Shown here: positions 1 through 11,339 of the stretch, piece after piece
Layout of the letters: each line of letters begins with the position of its first letter
Position numbering within the stretch: position 1 is the stretch's first letter
NCBI RefSeq assembly: GCF_030272615.1
Contig: NC_081413.1
Span: forward strand, 158,911,349 to 158,975,348
Length of the DNA stretch: 64,000 nucleotides
Direction of reading: 5' to 3'
Source: Cryptomeria japonica
Lineage: Eukaryota; Streptophyta; Pinopsida; Cupressales; Cupressaceae
The notes under the pieces: model-generated
The model's input: the letters and a program-made list of their open reading frames with translations, nothing else
Databases searched by the model: none
Told to the model about the DNA's origin: nothing
Made by a program: the position numbers and the translations under genes

Positions 1-540
1 ATGCCAAGATTATTTTGAGCAAATAGAATCTACTTTAGCATTTCAGATGTGAAGTTGCAGATATAATTTATTGCTGTTATTTATTTTGTAAGTGATAGGA
101 AATCTCTTAACCGAGTGGACTTAACAGTCTTATTTGTAAACCCTCTAGCAAGGTAACATTCTAAATGAGTGTTTGAAATCCTTTGACAAGGTCACTTCTA
201 ACAAAGTGGAAGACTCTAACAAGTCTGAGGGAAATCCCTTAACCGGGTCACATCTAGCAATGTTTTTGTAATCTTTAACATGATTAGCTTTTAACTGAGC
301 ATACTCTAGAAGGGTATATTTCTTAGTGCGTTTGAAATCTCATAGTGGTTTTTCCCTATTTGGGTTTCCACGTTAAATCTGGTGTTCTATGTGTTGTGAT
401 GCTATCAGTTTATGAGTTTGAATGTTTTACAGTTTTGGTTATATATTCCAAAGTATAAGCTACCGAGGTTGAATCTATTGAATATATTGAAGATTAAGTT
501 TGTATGATTCACCCCCCCCCCCCCCTCTCATCTTATTAAC
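1..540 (+). repeat. 3' part of a Ty1/Copia-type LTR, truncated by the window edge
   Basis: The segment carries the usual 3' half of a plant Copia LTR. There are loosely repeated TCTAACAA/TCTAGCAA motifs at 140-300, then a box with TTTTTCCC, GGGTTTCCACGT and GGTGTT at about 350-400 that recurs in the other Copia LTRs of this window, then a C-run (about 512-526). A PBS-like site follows directly. The LTR start is outside the window. The internal region after it is cut off by the element that begins at 675. Confidence 0.65.
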
Positions 541-543
541 TAT

Positions 544-555
544 TGGCATCAAAGC
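544..555 (+). other. Decayed primer-binding site of the left Copia remnant
   Basis: TGGCATCAAAGC differs at two positions from TGGTATCAGAGC, the initiator-Met tRNA PBS used by plant Copia elements. It lies three bases past the inferred LTR end. The 119 bases that follow, up to 674, show no coding signal. Confidence 0.6.
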
Positions 556-674
556 TTTACATAGAGTCATCATGCATATATGATCATCACTAAATCTACA
601 AGTATAACGTACTATTCATGTCAAAAATTATATCAATATGATCGAAAGACTATAAACATAAGTAATATGCACCA

Positions 675-1825
675 TGTTGGAATCAATGAACACTGAGAGG
701 GTGGGGTGAATCAATGTTCCAGTATTTATGAATTTATTAATCTGATTCTTTATCAATCAGATGCACAATTAAGAAACTGAAATGCAAAAAACACAAAGCA
801 AACCAACACATAACCATAACACCACTATTTTTATGTGGAAACCTAGAAAGGGAAAACCAAAGTGGGATTGAGTACCCACAGTATTATTATACTATGGACA
901 ATGGTAAAACAATATTACATGAGTTGGGCACATGCATTCAGGCACATTTCCTAGAGCTCACTTCTCAATTACAAAAGCGCTACAACCCGAAAGAAGGCTC
1001 ACTGCCTTACAGGCTAATAGAATATGATTACAATGAATAATGAATTGAATAAAATCATCTAACTATTCCAAATAATAGTTTCAGTTAGGCACAAAGTGAT
1101 CCGTTGATGTTGTTCTGATAAACTGCTCTGCTACCGATTACTAGATCAACAAAACTAAAGGTGTGTACATGAAACTGCGCTCAATGGCTCCCAAAATCAT
1201 GTCACACATCATATCCATACACAAATGCATTAACCAAGTCAATCTAATATATCCACACTAACAAAATTGATCTCTCACAAGTCGACTTCTCAAAATATCA
1301 AAATATGAAACGTGTAGCTTCAAGTTGGCTCAAATCTTCTCAAAACAATATTTTGGATCCAAAAAATATGATAACACACTTCCCACAAGTCAGTCCAATT
1401 ACCTTGAACTTACCAACAGCCACCAGAATCACCTCAAGCAATCTGGTCCACACGATACACCTTCAATAATGGAGATAACCCTATTTTACTGCTCTACCAG
1501 ATACCGAACCTTTGAACATGCTAAAGAATCAACATCAGAGCGTGGTATTGCATGATAATTTTCTTCTCATACTCAATAAACTTAACTCAAATGATTGGAA
1601 TGAAAAACACATCACCGAATAAGAGAAATTGTCACCAACATTGTACACTGAGTATCACCGACAAACTTACTCAAAACATCCTCAGGACATTTGGATAACC
1701 AAGACTCCATACCAGATAAGATCAATAGGCTGATTTTCCATCAATGACAACTCCTAATAAATATCATGCACCATACATCACCAATCTTCACCAGAGCATC
1801 ACCGGAATAGTGTCTTATGCAAACA
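675..1825 (-). repeat. 3' LTR of the 7.4 kb element
   Basis: The left LTR is 1151 bp. It starts TGTTGGAATC on the plus strand and ends ATGCAAACA, where the partner LTR ends ATGCCAACA. It aligns along its length with 6911-8070 with many point differences, so the insertion is old. The flanking duplication CACCA is at 670-674. Confidence 0.88.
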
Positions 1826-1837
1826 ATCTCCCCCTTT
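1826..1837 (-). promoter_or_regulatory. Polypurine tract beside the 3' LTR
   Basis: Read on the minus strand it is AAAGGGGGAGAT, directly before the LTR start TGTTTGCATAAG. This fixes the orientation. A second PPT-like copy (CTCCCCCTTTG on the plus strand, followed by CATCAATGG) lies about 135 bp further in, at 1963-1981. Confidence 0.75.
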
Positions 1838-2202
1838 GGCATTGATGGCAACATTGTGAAAAATGCTCCAAAAACTGCAAACAATCCGACAATCTGAATT
1901 TTGTATGCTCAATTGACTCCCCCTAAGAATAAGCATCTTTTTTGACTTCTCTCTCCAACACTCTCCCCCTTTGACATCAATGGAAAAGGGTAGGAATCCA
2001 CCAAAACTTATGTACAAAAGAATTCAATAATTTACATGAATTTAAAAATGTCTGCATAAGTGACCTTCAAGGATTTCAAGTAGTCCTTCCATTCTCTCAA
2101 GAAACAATCTAAAAAATTAATCAGAGCAATAAACATGTATGCATGTAATTCAACACCTTTGAAATCAGATGGCACCGATTTACCTAAAGCACTAACGACA
2201 TC
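1838..2202 (-). other. Non-coding 3' interior of the 7.4 kb element
   Basis: The stretch lies between the stop of the second ORF and the PPT. It holds the second PPT-like sequence and no ORF with recognisable coding character. Confidence 0.5.
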
Positions 2203-5200
2203 CTACTGAGCTCCAAGTAAGGTGTCCATCCAGGGAGTAATCAGACTTATCAGTTCTCCCACTCTGCTTAATACTTGCTCTTTTTCCTTATTCAAGCCCT
2301 TTACTTTGTTAGTAAAATCCATTATTTGGGCTTCAAGGGAACTTGGAAAAACAGAATGAAGGGAAATTGAATGACCAATACTAGCAAGCTTCCCTTCAAA
2401 ATCTCTTATTTGCTTATCAATATCTGCAATAAATTTGGGCAAAAATAGACATGATTTAATTATTTTACTACCTTCAGCTAATGCATCTTCTACTCTCTTC
2501 ACTGTGGACTTCAAAACTTCCCTATCAGCTTTAATTGTCTTCAAATAGGTTTGAATCCTCATCTCATTGAATTTATTCAAAACCTTTATATATGTTGCTT
2601 TCTCTAATGATACAAAATCAGATTCTACTTTATTCAACATATGCTTAAGTTTACTAGATGGTGAGTCATTTGAAATTTTCTTAAGGTTAGGCAAAAATTT
2701 CTCCAAACTGCAGTGGCCAAAGATATCACCTCTTTTTCTTCTGAAGCGGACTTGAGTAATTCCTCACTAGCCTTTATATGTGCAAGGGTGGACAATTTGA
2801 GTGCTTGAAGAGGGTACATGGTTCTTAAGTCTATTGGACCATGAGGAAGATCATCCTCAACTGCAATCTGCTTTCCTTTATTAGGAACAATAGCTTTTGT
2901 CATGGTTGTCGGAGGCTTAACAATTTTCTCTTCACCCTTCTCCTTCACTGGTTCTATATTTACATCCTCTTCACCTTTCTCACCACCACTATCACCCTTT
3001 CATGCTTCACCTAACTCCTCTGCTATCATGTCTACAATTATTTCTATCTCAAGAGGATCTTGAGTAGCATCACCAGAGTTATCCATTGCTTGATTATCAG
3101 AGGCATCAACTGGAGCTTCCTGTTCAACTGGACCAATTTGTATAGATGGTTGTTCCTGTGGAACTTCTGTCTAAACATGAATTGTCGGAGGAGAAGTGTC
3201 TTTAATTGAATTTCCTTCTGGTTGGGTATCATTCTTCTCTAGAATAACTTGATAGTCATTTTATTTCAAAAATTTCTTCAAAATACCTTCAGTATCTTTC
3301 ACTACTTCGTCTACCCTTCCGATCATTATTTTATAAACTCTATGCTTTCTCCAGAAGATTTCCTTTCCAAGTCCCAAAATCTCAAGTATTTCTTCTCTAG
3401 TTATTTCCAGACACAGCTTTACTAATGTAAATTCTTTCAACCTTTCATCCTCTATACTGGTTGTGTGTTGCCAAGAGTCCAAGATATCATACAAGCTCTT
3501 GGGGATCACAGATGATAATTCTATCAAGACCTTACTAAATTTATCCATATATTCTACAGTTTCCTCTTCAACAACTTGCTAATCTTTATCCTCAAAATTC
3601 TCATAATATACAAAAACATTTTTCAAATTACTATCTTTCAAAATCTCATCAATTAACTATTGCAAAGTCAATGGGGGCACAATTTCATATGGACCTTCTA
3701 TCTTACCGGACTTGAGGGCTTCATCTATCTCTGATTTCTTCTTCTTGCCTACCCTTGCCTTTCTAGATGGCTTTGCTTGAGACTTAGCTGTCTTGGCAGG
3801 AGGAGCATCAGCAGATGTAGGCTTCCAGACTACCCTTGCATAGGTGGTAGTCTTCTTTACTTTCCTCACCTCTTCATCTGACTCTGTTTCCTTTTATACT
3901 ATAGTATATTGTCTTGTGGACTTCTCCTTCTTCCTTTTCTCTTCTCTACTGATAGATGTTGTTGGTTTAGGCTTGGGAGGAGGTACCGACTTCTGCACAT
4001 GAGAGGCAGGTGTAGATTTGCTTGGCTTGGCCTTAGGATTCTTAGGAGGAGCCGGTTTAGCTTGTGGCTTCACCACATCATCATCCTTTAGAATGTTTTT
4101 CTCCCTTGCCTTCTGCACTACTTCCCAAGTAATACCCATATGTTCAGCAAGTTCCTCAACCTCTTTTCTCACCTTCTTCTTTCTTTTAGCCTTAGTGAAC
4201 TTCTTATGCAGGTCCAGATCATTTTCCTGAAAAGTTCCAAAGCTCTACTCCTTTTGATCTACCATTTGACTCAATAAGTGTTGTGCATATGCCTCGAGCA
4301 TGATAGCATCGACCTCATACCCCATGGGCATGATCTAGACTATTCTTGTCTTGATTGCCTCCATATGGCATTGATCCTTATCAACCATAAAACAAATGTT
4401 ATTCTCATATTTCTCTACTATTTCTTTGGGGATTCTTTCTCGGGATTTCATAGAGGCTTGGAAGTTCTTGAAATATCCCCATAAGGTAGATATTCTCATT
4501 GTGTTGTCACTGATACCCAACAACCCTTCCTTAATTTGCATCGCCACCAGTTTGTCATAAGCCCATTGGACTTTTCCAATACCGGGGATATCATTCAATA
4601 AATAGAGAGCTAAGTATATAATTAAAGATCCAAACTTGAAGGTATGTTTCATATCTTGTTTAATTTTCTTCAAGTTTCTCAATAATTCAGTTAGAAGTAC
4701 ATAACACAGATCACGTCTTTTATTCTCCTTAAGCATCTAATATGCAGTAAATATTGTAGTACCAAAGACCGAGTTTTTCTTGCTGCGTTCATATACCTTG
4801 TATCCCACCACCATTGAGGTGAATCTCACATCATTCTCAACTATATCACTAATTGTCATTGACCAATTGTCATATTGGGAATTGGTAACGATTGCCACAG
4901 TGGTATTCTGCACCTTCCTCAAGCTCAAAATCTCACCCGTTGCACTCAAGCATGTGACTGCATCAATGGCCTTCTTTGTGATCTTATGTGGTTTGTCCAA
5001 CTAGATAAACTCAACATGAACCCTGCTGAGAATGTATTGGACCCATTTCGCTTCATTAAATACTGGAAAATGGAAGAACTACATGAAACCCTTGTCGCCA
5101 AGAATCTTGTATTCCGGCTTCAAGTTTCCAAGACTGTCTACCATATGATTGTTGTAGAGTGTAAACATGTTTGCATTTCCAAGTTCTTCAATGTCATAGT

Positions 5201-5301
5201 AAATGTATGCTCTAATATCTTCATTGTCTTTTGAAAAGGGACCTTTCCCTCTCATAAATCTCAACTATCAAGGCAGTAGAAATACCAGATGCAGATGCCA
5301 T
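2203..5301 (-). pseudogene. Decayed ~1000-codon ORF of unknown function in the 7.4 kb element
   Basis: A single minus-strand frame runs from 5264 to about 2700 with eleven in-frame stops (codons ending at 5079, 5001, 4737, 4335, 4245, 3894, 3657, 3579, 3261, 3171 and 3000). It then shifts frame and continues to the stop at 2203. A likely start (MASASGIST...) lies at 5301 in a third frame, so there is also an early frameshift. Codon-like composition holds across the stops. Visible regions in order: a globular N-terminal third (about 5260-4340), a Lys/Pro-rich basic linker (about 4200-3670, with KPKPTTS and SRKARVGKKKK), another helical segment (3548-3261), an acidic linker (about 3230-2960), and a C-terminal coiled-coil-like region (2706-2203). 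I see no protease, RT, RNase H, integrase, zinc-finger or transposase motif and do not recognise the family. It could be a captured host gene or an element-specific accessory protein. Confidence 0.7.
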
Positions 5302-5759
5302 GATGATTTTAGGGTTTTAAAAATATAGCTTGTGAATGGATAAATATCTCTTAATTCACAATTGGGCGTAGGAGATCATTGAATGATAGCTTCAAGGTCA
5401 AATCTCTTTTAGTCTTCTTCTCTGCACTTTTCTCTCGTTCGCATTGTGAAAAATAAACTCTTGAAATGCCATTTTTAACCTTTGAAAACCTAATTTCCAA
5501 TTGTAATAAATGCTCAACCTTAAATCTTTCGATTACCTTACTTTTCATTATTTCATTCACTGGATTACCAATCTGTCACAAATCTTCTGGATATCATCTC
5601 TATGCTTGATCAAAAATCTTATGCAACCTTCCAGAATCGGTTACAGATCTCCGCAAGGGGGTTTTAAAGATCTGCATGAAAAACTCCCCCTAAGGCCAAA
5701 AAGCCCTAGTTACCGGATGAGGTTTCATCACCGAATTTAGGTGTGGAGCCATTCTACAC
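5302..5759 (-). other. Spacer between the Gag-like ORF and the unknown ORF
   Basis: Short, stop-rich frames only. Part of it (about 5640-5760) may be the decayed tail of the Gag-like ORF. No separate gene is supported. Confidence 0.4.
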
Positions 5760-6842
5760 ATTTTGATCTTCTTTCTTTACCCACATGTTCTTATGTTGAT
5801 CTCTAATTTCATCTACCTTTTCTTTTCCTTTCTCATCAGATTTGTTCTTGTTCACCAGTGCATTCTTGCTTCTACAATGTCTTGTAATATGTCCATGTTT
5901 GTTGCATGCATGGAAAACAACATTTCTCTACATATGCCTAAATTTCATCTAATTTGGTCTCAGCCTGCATTGGTTAGATATATGTCCAAACATCCCACAT
6001 GCAAAACATCTTTTGTTTTGAAAATTGTTCATCATTCTGCACATATTTGACTTATGTCAAAAATTGTTGCATTTGAAACATTGACCGGTAAATGTAGGAC
6101 CATTATTCATCCTACTTCTGCATTGATTTGCCACATGACCAAATATATTTCAAGTAAAACATCTAAGATTGAATTTATAGGCATTAGGCTGTCTTACCAG
6201 AGGTTTCTTGCTCTGTTAATGATTAGATTTTGCAATGCTCTATCCAAAACTCAATGATTCTCCTTTCTCATATCCAAGTCCTCACGTGTCTTTTCCATGT
6301 CTCTAACTTTCTAGCATCTCATCCAACTGAGATGAGCTAGCTTTGAACTTATCTTTGTATTCATTAGCAGTACTCAACTCATCTCTTAGAATTATGATTT
6401 GTCTTTCAAGTTCTTGCCCATCATTCTTTGTTTGCATCAAGTCAAGCTTCAACTAGTCATTCTCATAGGTTAGTCTACTACATTTATTTGATCTTTCCTT
6501 CAAGGATTGAGTCAATCTCTCTTCATTCTTCTTCCAGTCTTCAATCTCCTTAGCCAACATCATCACAGTAGATTGCATCTCATTCTTCAAAAATGCATTC
6601 TCCCTAGCCAATTTCTCACATTCATCATTCTTGTCTTAATTTTCAATGCTTTGCTCTTCTTTCTCCTTCATCTCGTCCATCAGATCCTTTCTCTTTTCCC
6701 AAGAAGTATTCAATTGATCTTTCAAGGTTTCAATGAAGTCTTTAGCTACATTCAGATTTCTTTTCAAGCTACTCTTTTCCTTTATTATTGCAACAAGATC
6801 TTCAAGTGCCACAGTAAGTTGTCTCTGCAAATCGGAGTCCAT
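5760..6842 (-). pseudogene. Gag-like pseudogene: N-terminal coiled coil and four CCHC zinc knuckles
   Basis: Translation from the ATG at 6842 (MDSDLQRQLTVALEDL...) gives a Lys/Glu/Leu-rich heptad-like coiled coil of about 180 residues, broken by a stop at 6636 and others further on. Four tandem CCHC-type knuckles follow between about 6170 and 5860. One is intact (CFACGMFGHISNQC, C-x2-C-x4-H-x4-C). One has a stop in place of the second Cys (CFT*NIFGHVANQC). One has a stop between its Cys pair and His (CFKCNNF*HKSNMC). The last has lost its first Cys (HACNKHGHITRHC). Such knuckles bind packaged RNA in Gag nucleocapsids. The coiled-coil N-terminus is unlike the usual Copia Gag core. It is the first ORF after the PBS, as expected for gag. 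The start is well supported and the C-terminal end is approximate. Confidence 0.78.
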
Positions 6843-6896
6843 TGATTCAATCTTCTAGATCTTCCTCAAGTTGTTAGGCTCCTTTTGAGGCACAAA

Positions 6897-6908
6897 GCTC
6901 TGATACCA
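6897..6908 (-). other. Primer-binding site of the 7.4 kb element (initiator-Met tRNA type)
   Basis: On the minus strand the site reads TGGTATCAGAGC, a perfect match to the Met-tRNA PBS of plant Copia elements. It is separated from the 5' LTR end by two bases. This gives the element's direction and its Copia-type priming. Confidence 0.9.
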
Positions 6909-6910
6909 AT

Positions 6911-8070
6911 TGTTGGAATCAATGAACACTAAGAGGGGGGTGAATCAATGTTCGGGTATTTCTGAATTTGTTAATATGATTCTTTATCAACTAGATGCAC
7001 AAATAAGAAACTAAAATGTAGAAACTCAAAGAAAACCAACACATAACCATAACACCAATTTTTTTACGTGGAAACCCAAAAAGGGAAAAACCACAGTGAG
7101 ATTGAGTACCCATAATATTATTATACTATGGCTAGTAGTAAAACAATATTACATGAGTTGGAATGCACATGCATTCGGGCACACTACCTAGAGCTCACTG
7201 CTCAATTACAAAAGGGCTATAACCCGGAGGAAGGCTCACTACCTTACAGGGTAATATAAAATGATTACAATGAATAATGAACTGAATAAAAGCATCTAAC
7301 TATGCCAAATAACAGTTCCGGTTAGGCACAAAGTGATATGTTGTTGTTGTTCTGATAAACTGCTTTATTCTACTCTGCTACTGATTACCAAATCAACAAA
7401 ACTAAAGGTGTGCACATGAAACTGTGCTCAATCTCTCCCAAAATCATGTCACACATCATATCCATACACAAATGCATTAACCAAGTTGATCTAATATATC
7501 TGAACTAACAAAATTGATCTCACAAGCCGGATTCTCAAAATATCAAAATATGAAACGTGTAGCTTCAAGTCAGCTCAAATATTCTCAAAACAATATTTCA
7601 GATCCAAAACATATGATCACATGCTTCCCATAAGTCGTTCCAATTACCTCAAACTTACCAACAACCATCAAAATCACCTGAAACAATCTGTTCCACATGA
7701 TACACCTTCAATAATGGAGATAACCCTGTTTTACTACTCTAGCGGATACCAGACCTTCTAACATGCTAAAGAATCAGCACTGGAGGGTGATATTGCATGA
7801 TAATTTTCTTCTCATACTCAATCAACTTAACTCTGATGACTGGAACCAAAAACACATCACCAGATAAGAAAAATTCTCACCAACACTCTACATCGAGTAT
7901 CACTGACAGACTTACTCAAAAAATCCTCATGACAGCCAAATAACCAAAAACCCATACCGAATAAGATCAATAGGTTGAGTTTTCATCAATGACAACTCCT
8001 AAGAAATATCATGCACCATACATCACCAATCTTCGCCAGAGCATCACCTAAATATTGTCTTATGCCAACA
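6911..8070 (-). repeat. 5' LTR of the 7.4 kb element
   Basis: The right LTR is 1160 bp, TGTTGG...CCAACA on the plus strand, followed by the duplication CACCA (8071-8075). It contains the conserved box shared with the other Copia LTRs here (about 7058-7105, read on the minus strand). Confidence 0.9.
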
Positions 8071-8189
8071 CACCACATAGGTGCTAATAAAAAACAATAA
8101 TATACATATAGTTAGAATATAGCATGAACAAAGTCCATCTCATATCAAAATAATGAAATAATAAATGTAGACCTTAGAAGCATTACATC

Positions 8190-10016
8190 TCCCCCCTAGA
8201 ACTAGGCTTACTCTTGGAATCCTACAAAGATAGGGGTATAACCCTCTCAACCACGTAGAATCCTCCCATGTAGCTAATGTATCATAATTTGGGTTCCACT
8301 AGACCCTTGCTTGCTCTATGTCTCAACCCTTGAAGGTTAATCTCTAATGCTAAAGGTTGCACATGGGTTCCAAAAAATTTTTTCTCATCCTTGACCTGTA
8401 AATCACACCAATCAAGAACATGTCATGTCATGAATATACTATCTAAACACCGAAACATGGAAGACATCATGGATCCAAGATAGTCTAGGGGGCAAGGCAA
8501 GGTGGTAGGCAACATGACCAATCCTCTCAAGAATCTCAAAAGGTCTAACAAAACATGGCACCAACTTAGAATCTTCCCCATAATAAATGGGGTTCTTCTA
8601 AGGACACACTAATTAGAACACATGATCGCCTACCAAAAATTGATGATCTACTCTATGGGCATCAACAAAATTCTTCATGAGTTATGGTCAAATGCTTTCT
8701 AATGCGAACTACCCAGTGGTCCATATCTTGAAGCATCTTATGAGTGAAAAGAATACAGCCCTCTAAACGATACCAACTCGATGAAGTGCAACATGGATAG
8801 CCATACAAAACCTATAAAGGTGACATACCAATAAAACTATGACACCCTTTATTATAGGAAAACTCAACCAGGTGCAAATAGTCCTCCCAACAAGACTATT
8901 GATCCATGAAATACATATGAAGCATATTCTCTAGAGCTTTATTTACTCTCTTAGTCTATCAATTGGTTGCAAGGTAATATGCAGAACTAAAGTTAAGTTA
9001 GGCATCCAAAGCATATTGTAGAGAAGTTCAAAAAATAAAAAATGAATAATGGGTCTCGATTTGATATGATCTTGTAAGGTATTACATGTAGTCGTACAAT
9101 GTCCACCATAAACATGTGCTACCAAACTATCAGTATAAGTAGATCTAATGGGTGAGAAGTGTGTCATCTTGGACAATCTATCCACTATAACCATAATAGT
9201 ATCATGGCGATGCAAAGACATAGATAGCCCCGCTATTAAATCCACAAATATTGAGTCCCATTTCCACTTAGGAATGAGATGTGACTACAAGAGTCCTACA
9301 AGATGATGATGTTTTTCCTTCACTCTCTGATGCTCTAGGCATCTAGACAGAAATTTTATAATATCACACCTTATCCTTGCCCAATTGTACAATTATCTAA
9401 TGTCTACATGCATCTTATTGACATTGGGATGTGTTGAATAAGGAGCATGATGTGTCTCAGACAAAATCAAGGTGTGAATACCATCGGCAAGTGGGACATA
9501 GATATGACCAAGGTGTTGTAATAGCCCATTTCACTCCAAGAAATAACTTGAAAATTGACCCTCAAGGGCTCTCCCTAAATCAATCTTATTCTCACATTAT
9601 GATAATGTGTATCACTAGGAAGTGCCTCAAGGATACGACCTTGCAAATCAACACAAAGAGTTATCATTGAAATCTCATGCCTCCTTTGACTTAGGGAATT
9701 TGCACAAATATTATCCTTACCCTGGATGTAGTGGACATCAAAACCATACTCACAAAGGAACTCCATCCAGAAATACTACCTAGAATTAAGGTTCAATTAA
9801 GTAAAGATATACTACAAACTATGATGATCATTGTGTAACTCAAACCAATGACCTAAAAGAAAGTGCCTCTAGACAATGCACAAGTGCATGCACAACTACT
9901 TATAACTCCAATTCATTGAGACTAGTTCAACTCATAATCCTTGAGCTTATGGGACTCTTATTAAATAACTCATCCATCCTACATGAGAACTATCCACAAG
10001 ACCTCCAATGATGCAT
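8190..10016 (-). pseudogene. Chromovirus (Ty3/Gypsy) pol remnant: RNase H end, integrase, chromodomain
   Basis: Reading leftward on the minus strand: a decayed RNase H segment (about 9990-9640, ending YIQGKDNICANSLSQRRHE, the counterpart of the usual ADALSRR...HE end); an integrase core (9245-8943, MDLIAGLSMSLHRHDTIMV and IVDRLSKMTHF); and, at about 8310-8200, a chromodomain-like end (NYDTLATWEDSTWLRGLYPYL). The order RNase H, integrase, chromodomain identifies a chromovirus. Frames are broken throughout. RT, protease and gag are missing because the copy is cut at about 10016, where LTR-like sequence starts. No LTR of this copy is recognised at its left end. Confidence 0.8.
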
Positions 10017-10021
10017 TAGTG

Positions 10022-11331
10022 TGTAATGTCCCCTACTAGGGTATGCCAATCAATCATACATTATTATACTTATTATACCATAAATTAGATTATTAAAACT
10101 AAAGAACAACTAGTATTCATAATACAATTAATATTTATTATATTCAAGCCACAGTCCCTACTTTCCTAATCATCAACCCTAATAGAGGATGAGGAATTAC
10201 TTGTTAGGGCACTAAGAAAACTATTCTCCACAAATCGGCCCAAGGGTTTCAGGAATCCTCGTCCATACCACCTCTTGGAGCTCACCTATTTTGGGAGGTA
10301 TTACAGTCACCTTTCCCTAACAAAATCAACACATCCTCATGAGGGGCAATAGAGAGTGATTAAGGATTAGGCTATGAGCATATTATTTTATCATGTATTA
10401 TAAATATATATGTAAACAAATGAAATTAAGCATAATTATTATATATCTTGATTAACAAATATAAATCTTATTATTTTTTTTATATGTGTATATAAGAATA
10501 AATGTAACAGTTTATACTATAGGCCACATATCTATCTTTTATTCCTAATAGAATTAGATGTAATATTACTGTAAATAAACATTCAGTTTATACGTGAGAT
10601 ACAACATACCAATTCCGTGTTACACAATGATTTCCACTATAATACTATCTATCAATAAATTAATATATATTCTCCTTCGATGATGATCTTCCCTTATATT
10701 TTACACCACCCTATTTAGATGTATATCTACATTTTCTAGTTAATATCTTTATCTTTTTGTTTGAATATTTTTCTCAATCCAAATCCCCCTTGATTTTCCT
10801 CCTTGATGTTGTCCTTTGTAGTTTTGTGTTTCCTTGAGAAGCGATGACTCTTGGAGGTTGTCATTCACATGAGAGGGTCACATCTTCCTTAGAGACATCT
10901 CTTCATAACTCAAATTAATGGATTGTTGTTTAGTGCCTTAATGATGTTGTTTAAGAGAATTGTTGTCCTCTCTTAATTGCTTATCTCCAAAGATTGGTTC
11001 CTTGTTTATCCACGTGTATTGTGTGCAGAGGTGTAATCATCACTTCTCATCCTTGATTGTTGTGGTTGGTAGAATATGCACTCTAAGATAAGGTTCTCCT
11101 GTGAAGTGATACCAATATTCCTCATACACTTTACTAGCTCTTTACATCTTTTTCAATCTATTTATACACTTGTGAATGATTTCCAATTGTATTTTCCTAA
11201 GCCTGGAGTTCTAGACATCTCTTATCTATTTGTTACAATTGTTATTTATTCAGGAATCATTGTAGATACCAAGAATGCTTAGTTTTTGAAGTAATAAGAT
11301 TGTTGCCTTCATTCTACTTTATGGAGGTAGG
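10022..11331 (-). repeat. LTR-like segment (TGTAATGTCCCC...), probably a solo or truncated Gypsy LTR
   Basis: The left edge TGTAATGTCCCC resembles the edge TGTAATGCCCC of the Gypsy LTRs at 14207 and 20182. It abruptly ends the chromovirus remnant. TAGTG precedes it (10017-10021) and TAGTG also occurs at 11332-11336. That could be a target-site duplication, but the right end would then be ...TAGG rather than the expected ...CA, so the right boundary is uncertain. No ORF of interest lies inside. Confidence 0.45.
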
Positions 11332-11339
11332 TAGTGGGT

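Larger units (their letters stand above)
675..8070 (-). mobile_element. Complete 7.4 kb non-autonomous LTR retrotransposon (TR-GAG/LARD-like, Copia-type ends)
   Basis: Two related LTRs (675-1825 and 6911-8070) have TGTTGG...CA-type ends and are flanked by a perfect 5 bp duplication CACCA (670-674 and 8071-8075). The PBS lies beside the right LTR and the polypurine tract beside the left LTR, so the element runs on the minus strand. The roughly 5.1 kb interior encodes a Gag-like protein (coiled coil plus zinc knuckles) and a second long decayed ORF. No protease, reverse transcriptase, RNase H or integrase motif is visible, so any movement would have needed another element's enzymes. TR-GAG elements described in plants share the Gag-without-pol plan. 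Placing this one in that group is inference. Confidence 0.88.

Noticed and set aside
512-526. Poly-C run as a functional signal
   Set aside because: It matches the C-rich stretch near the 3' end of related Copia LTRs. Its length is probably slippage.
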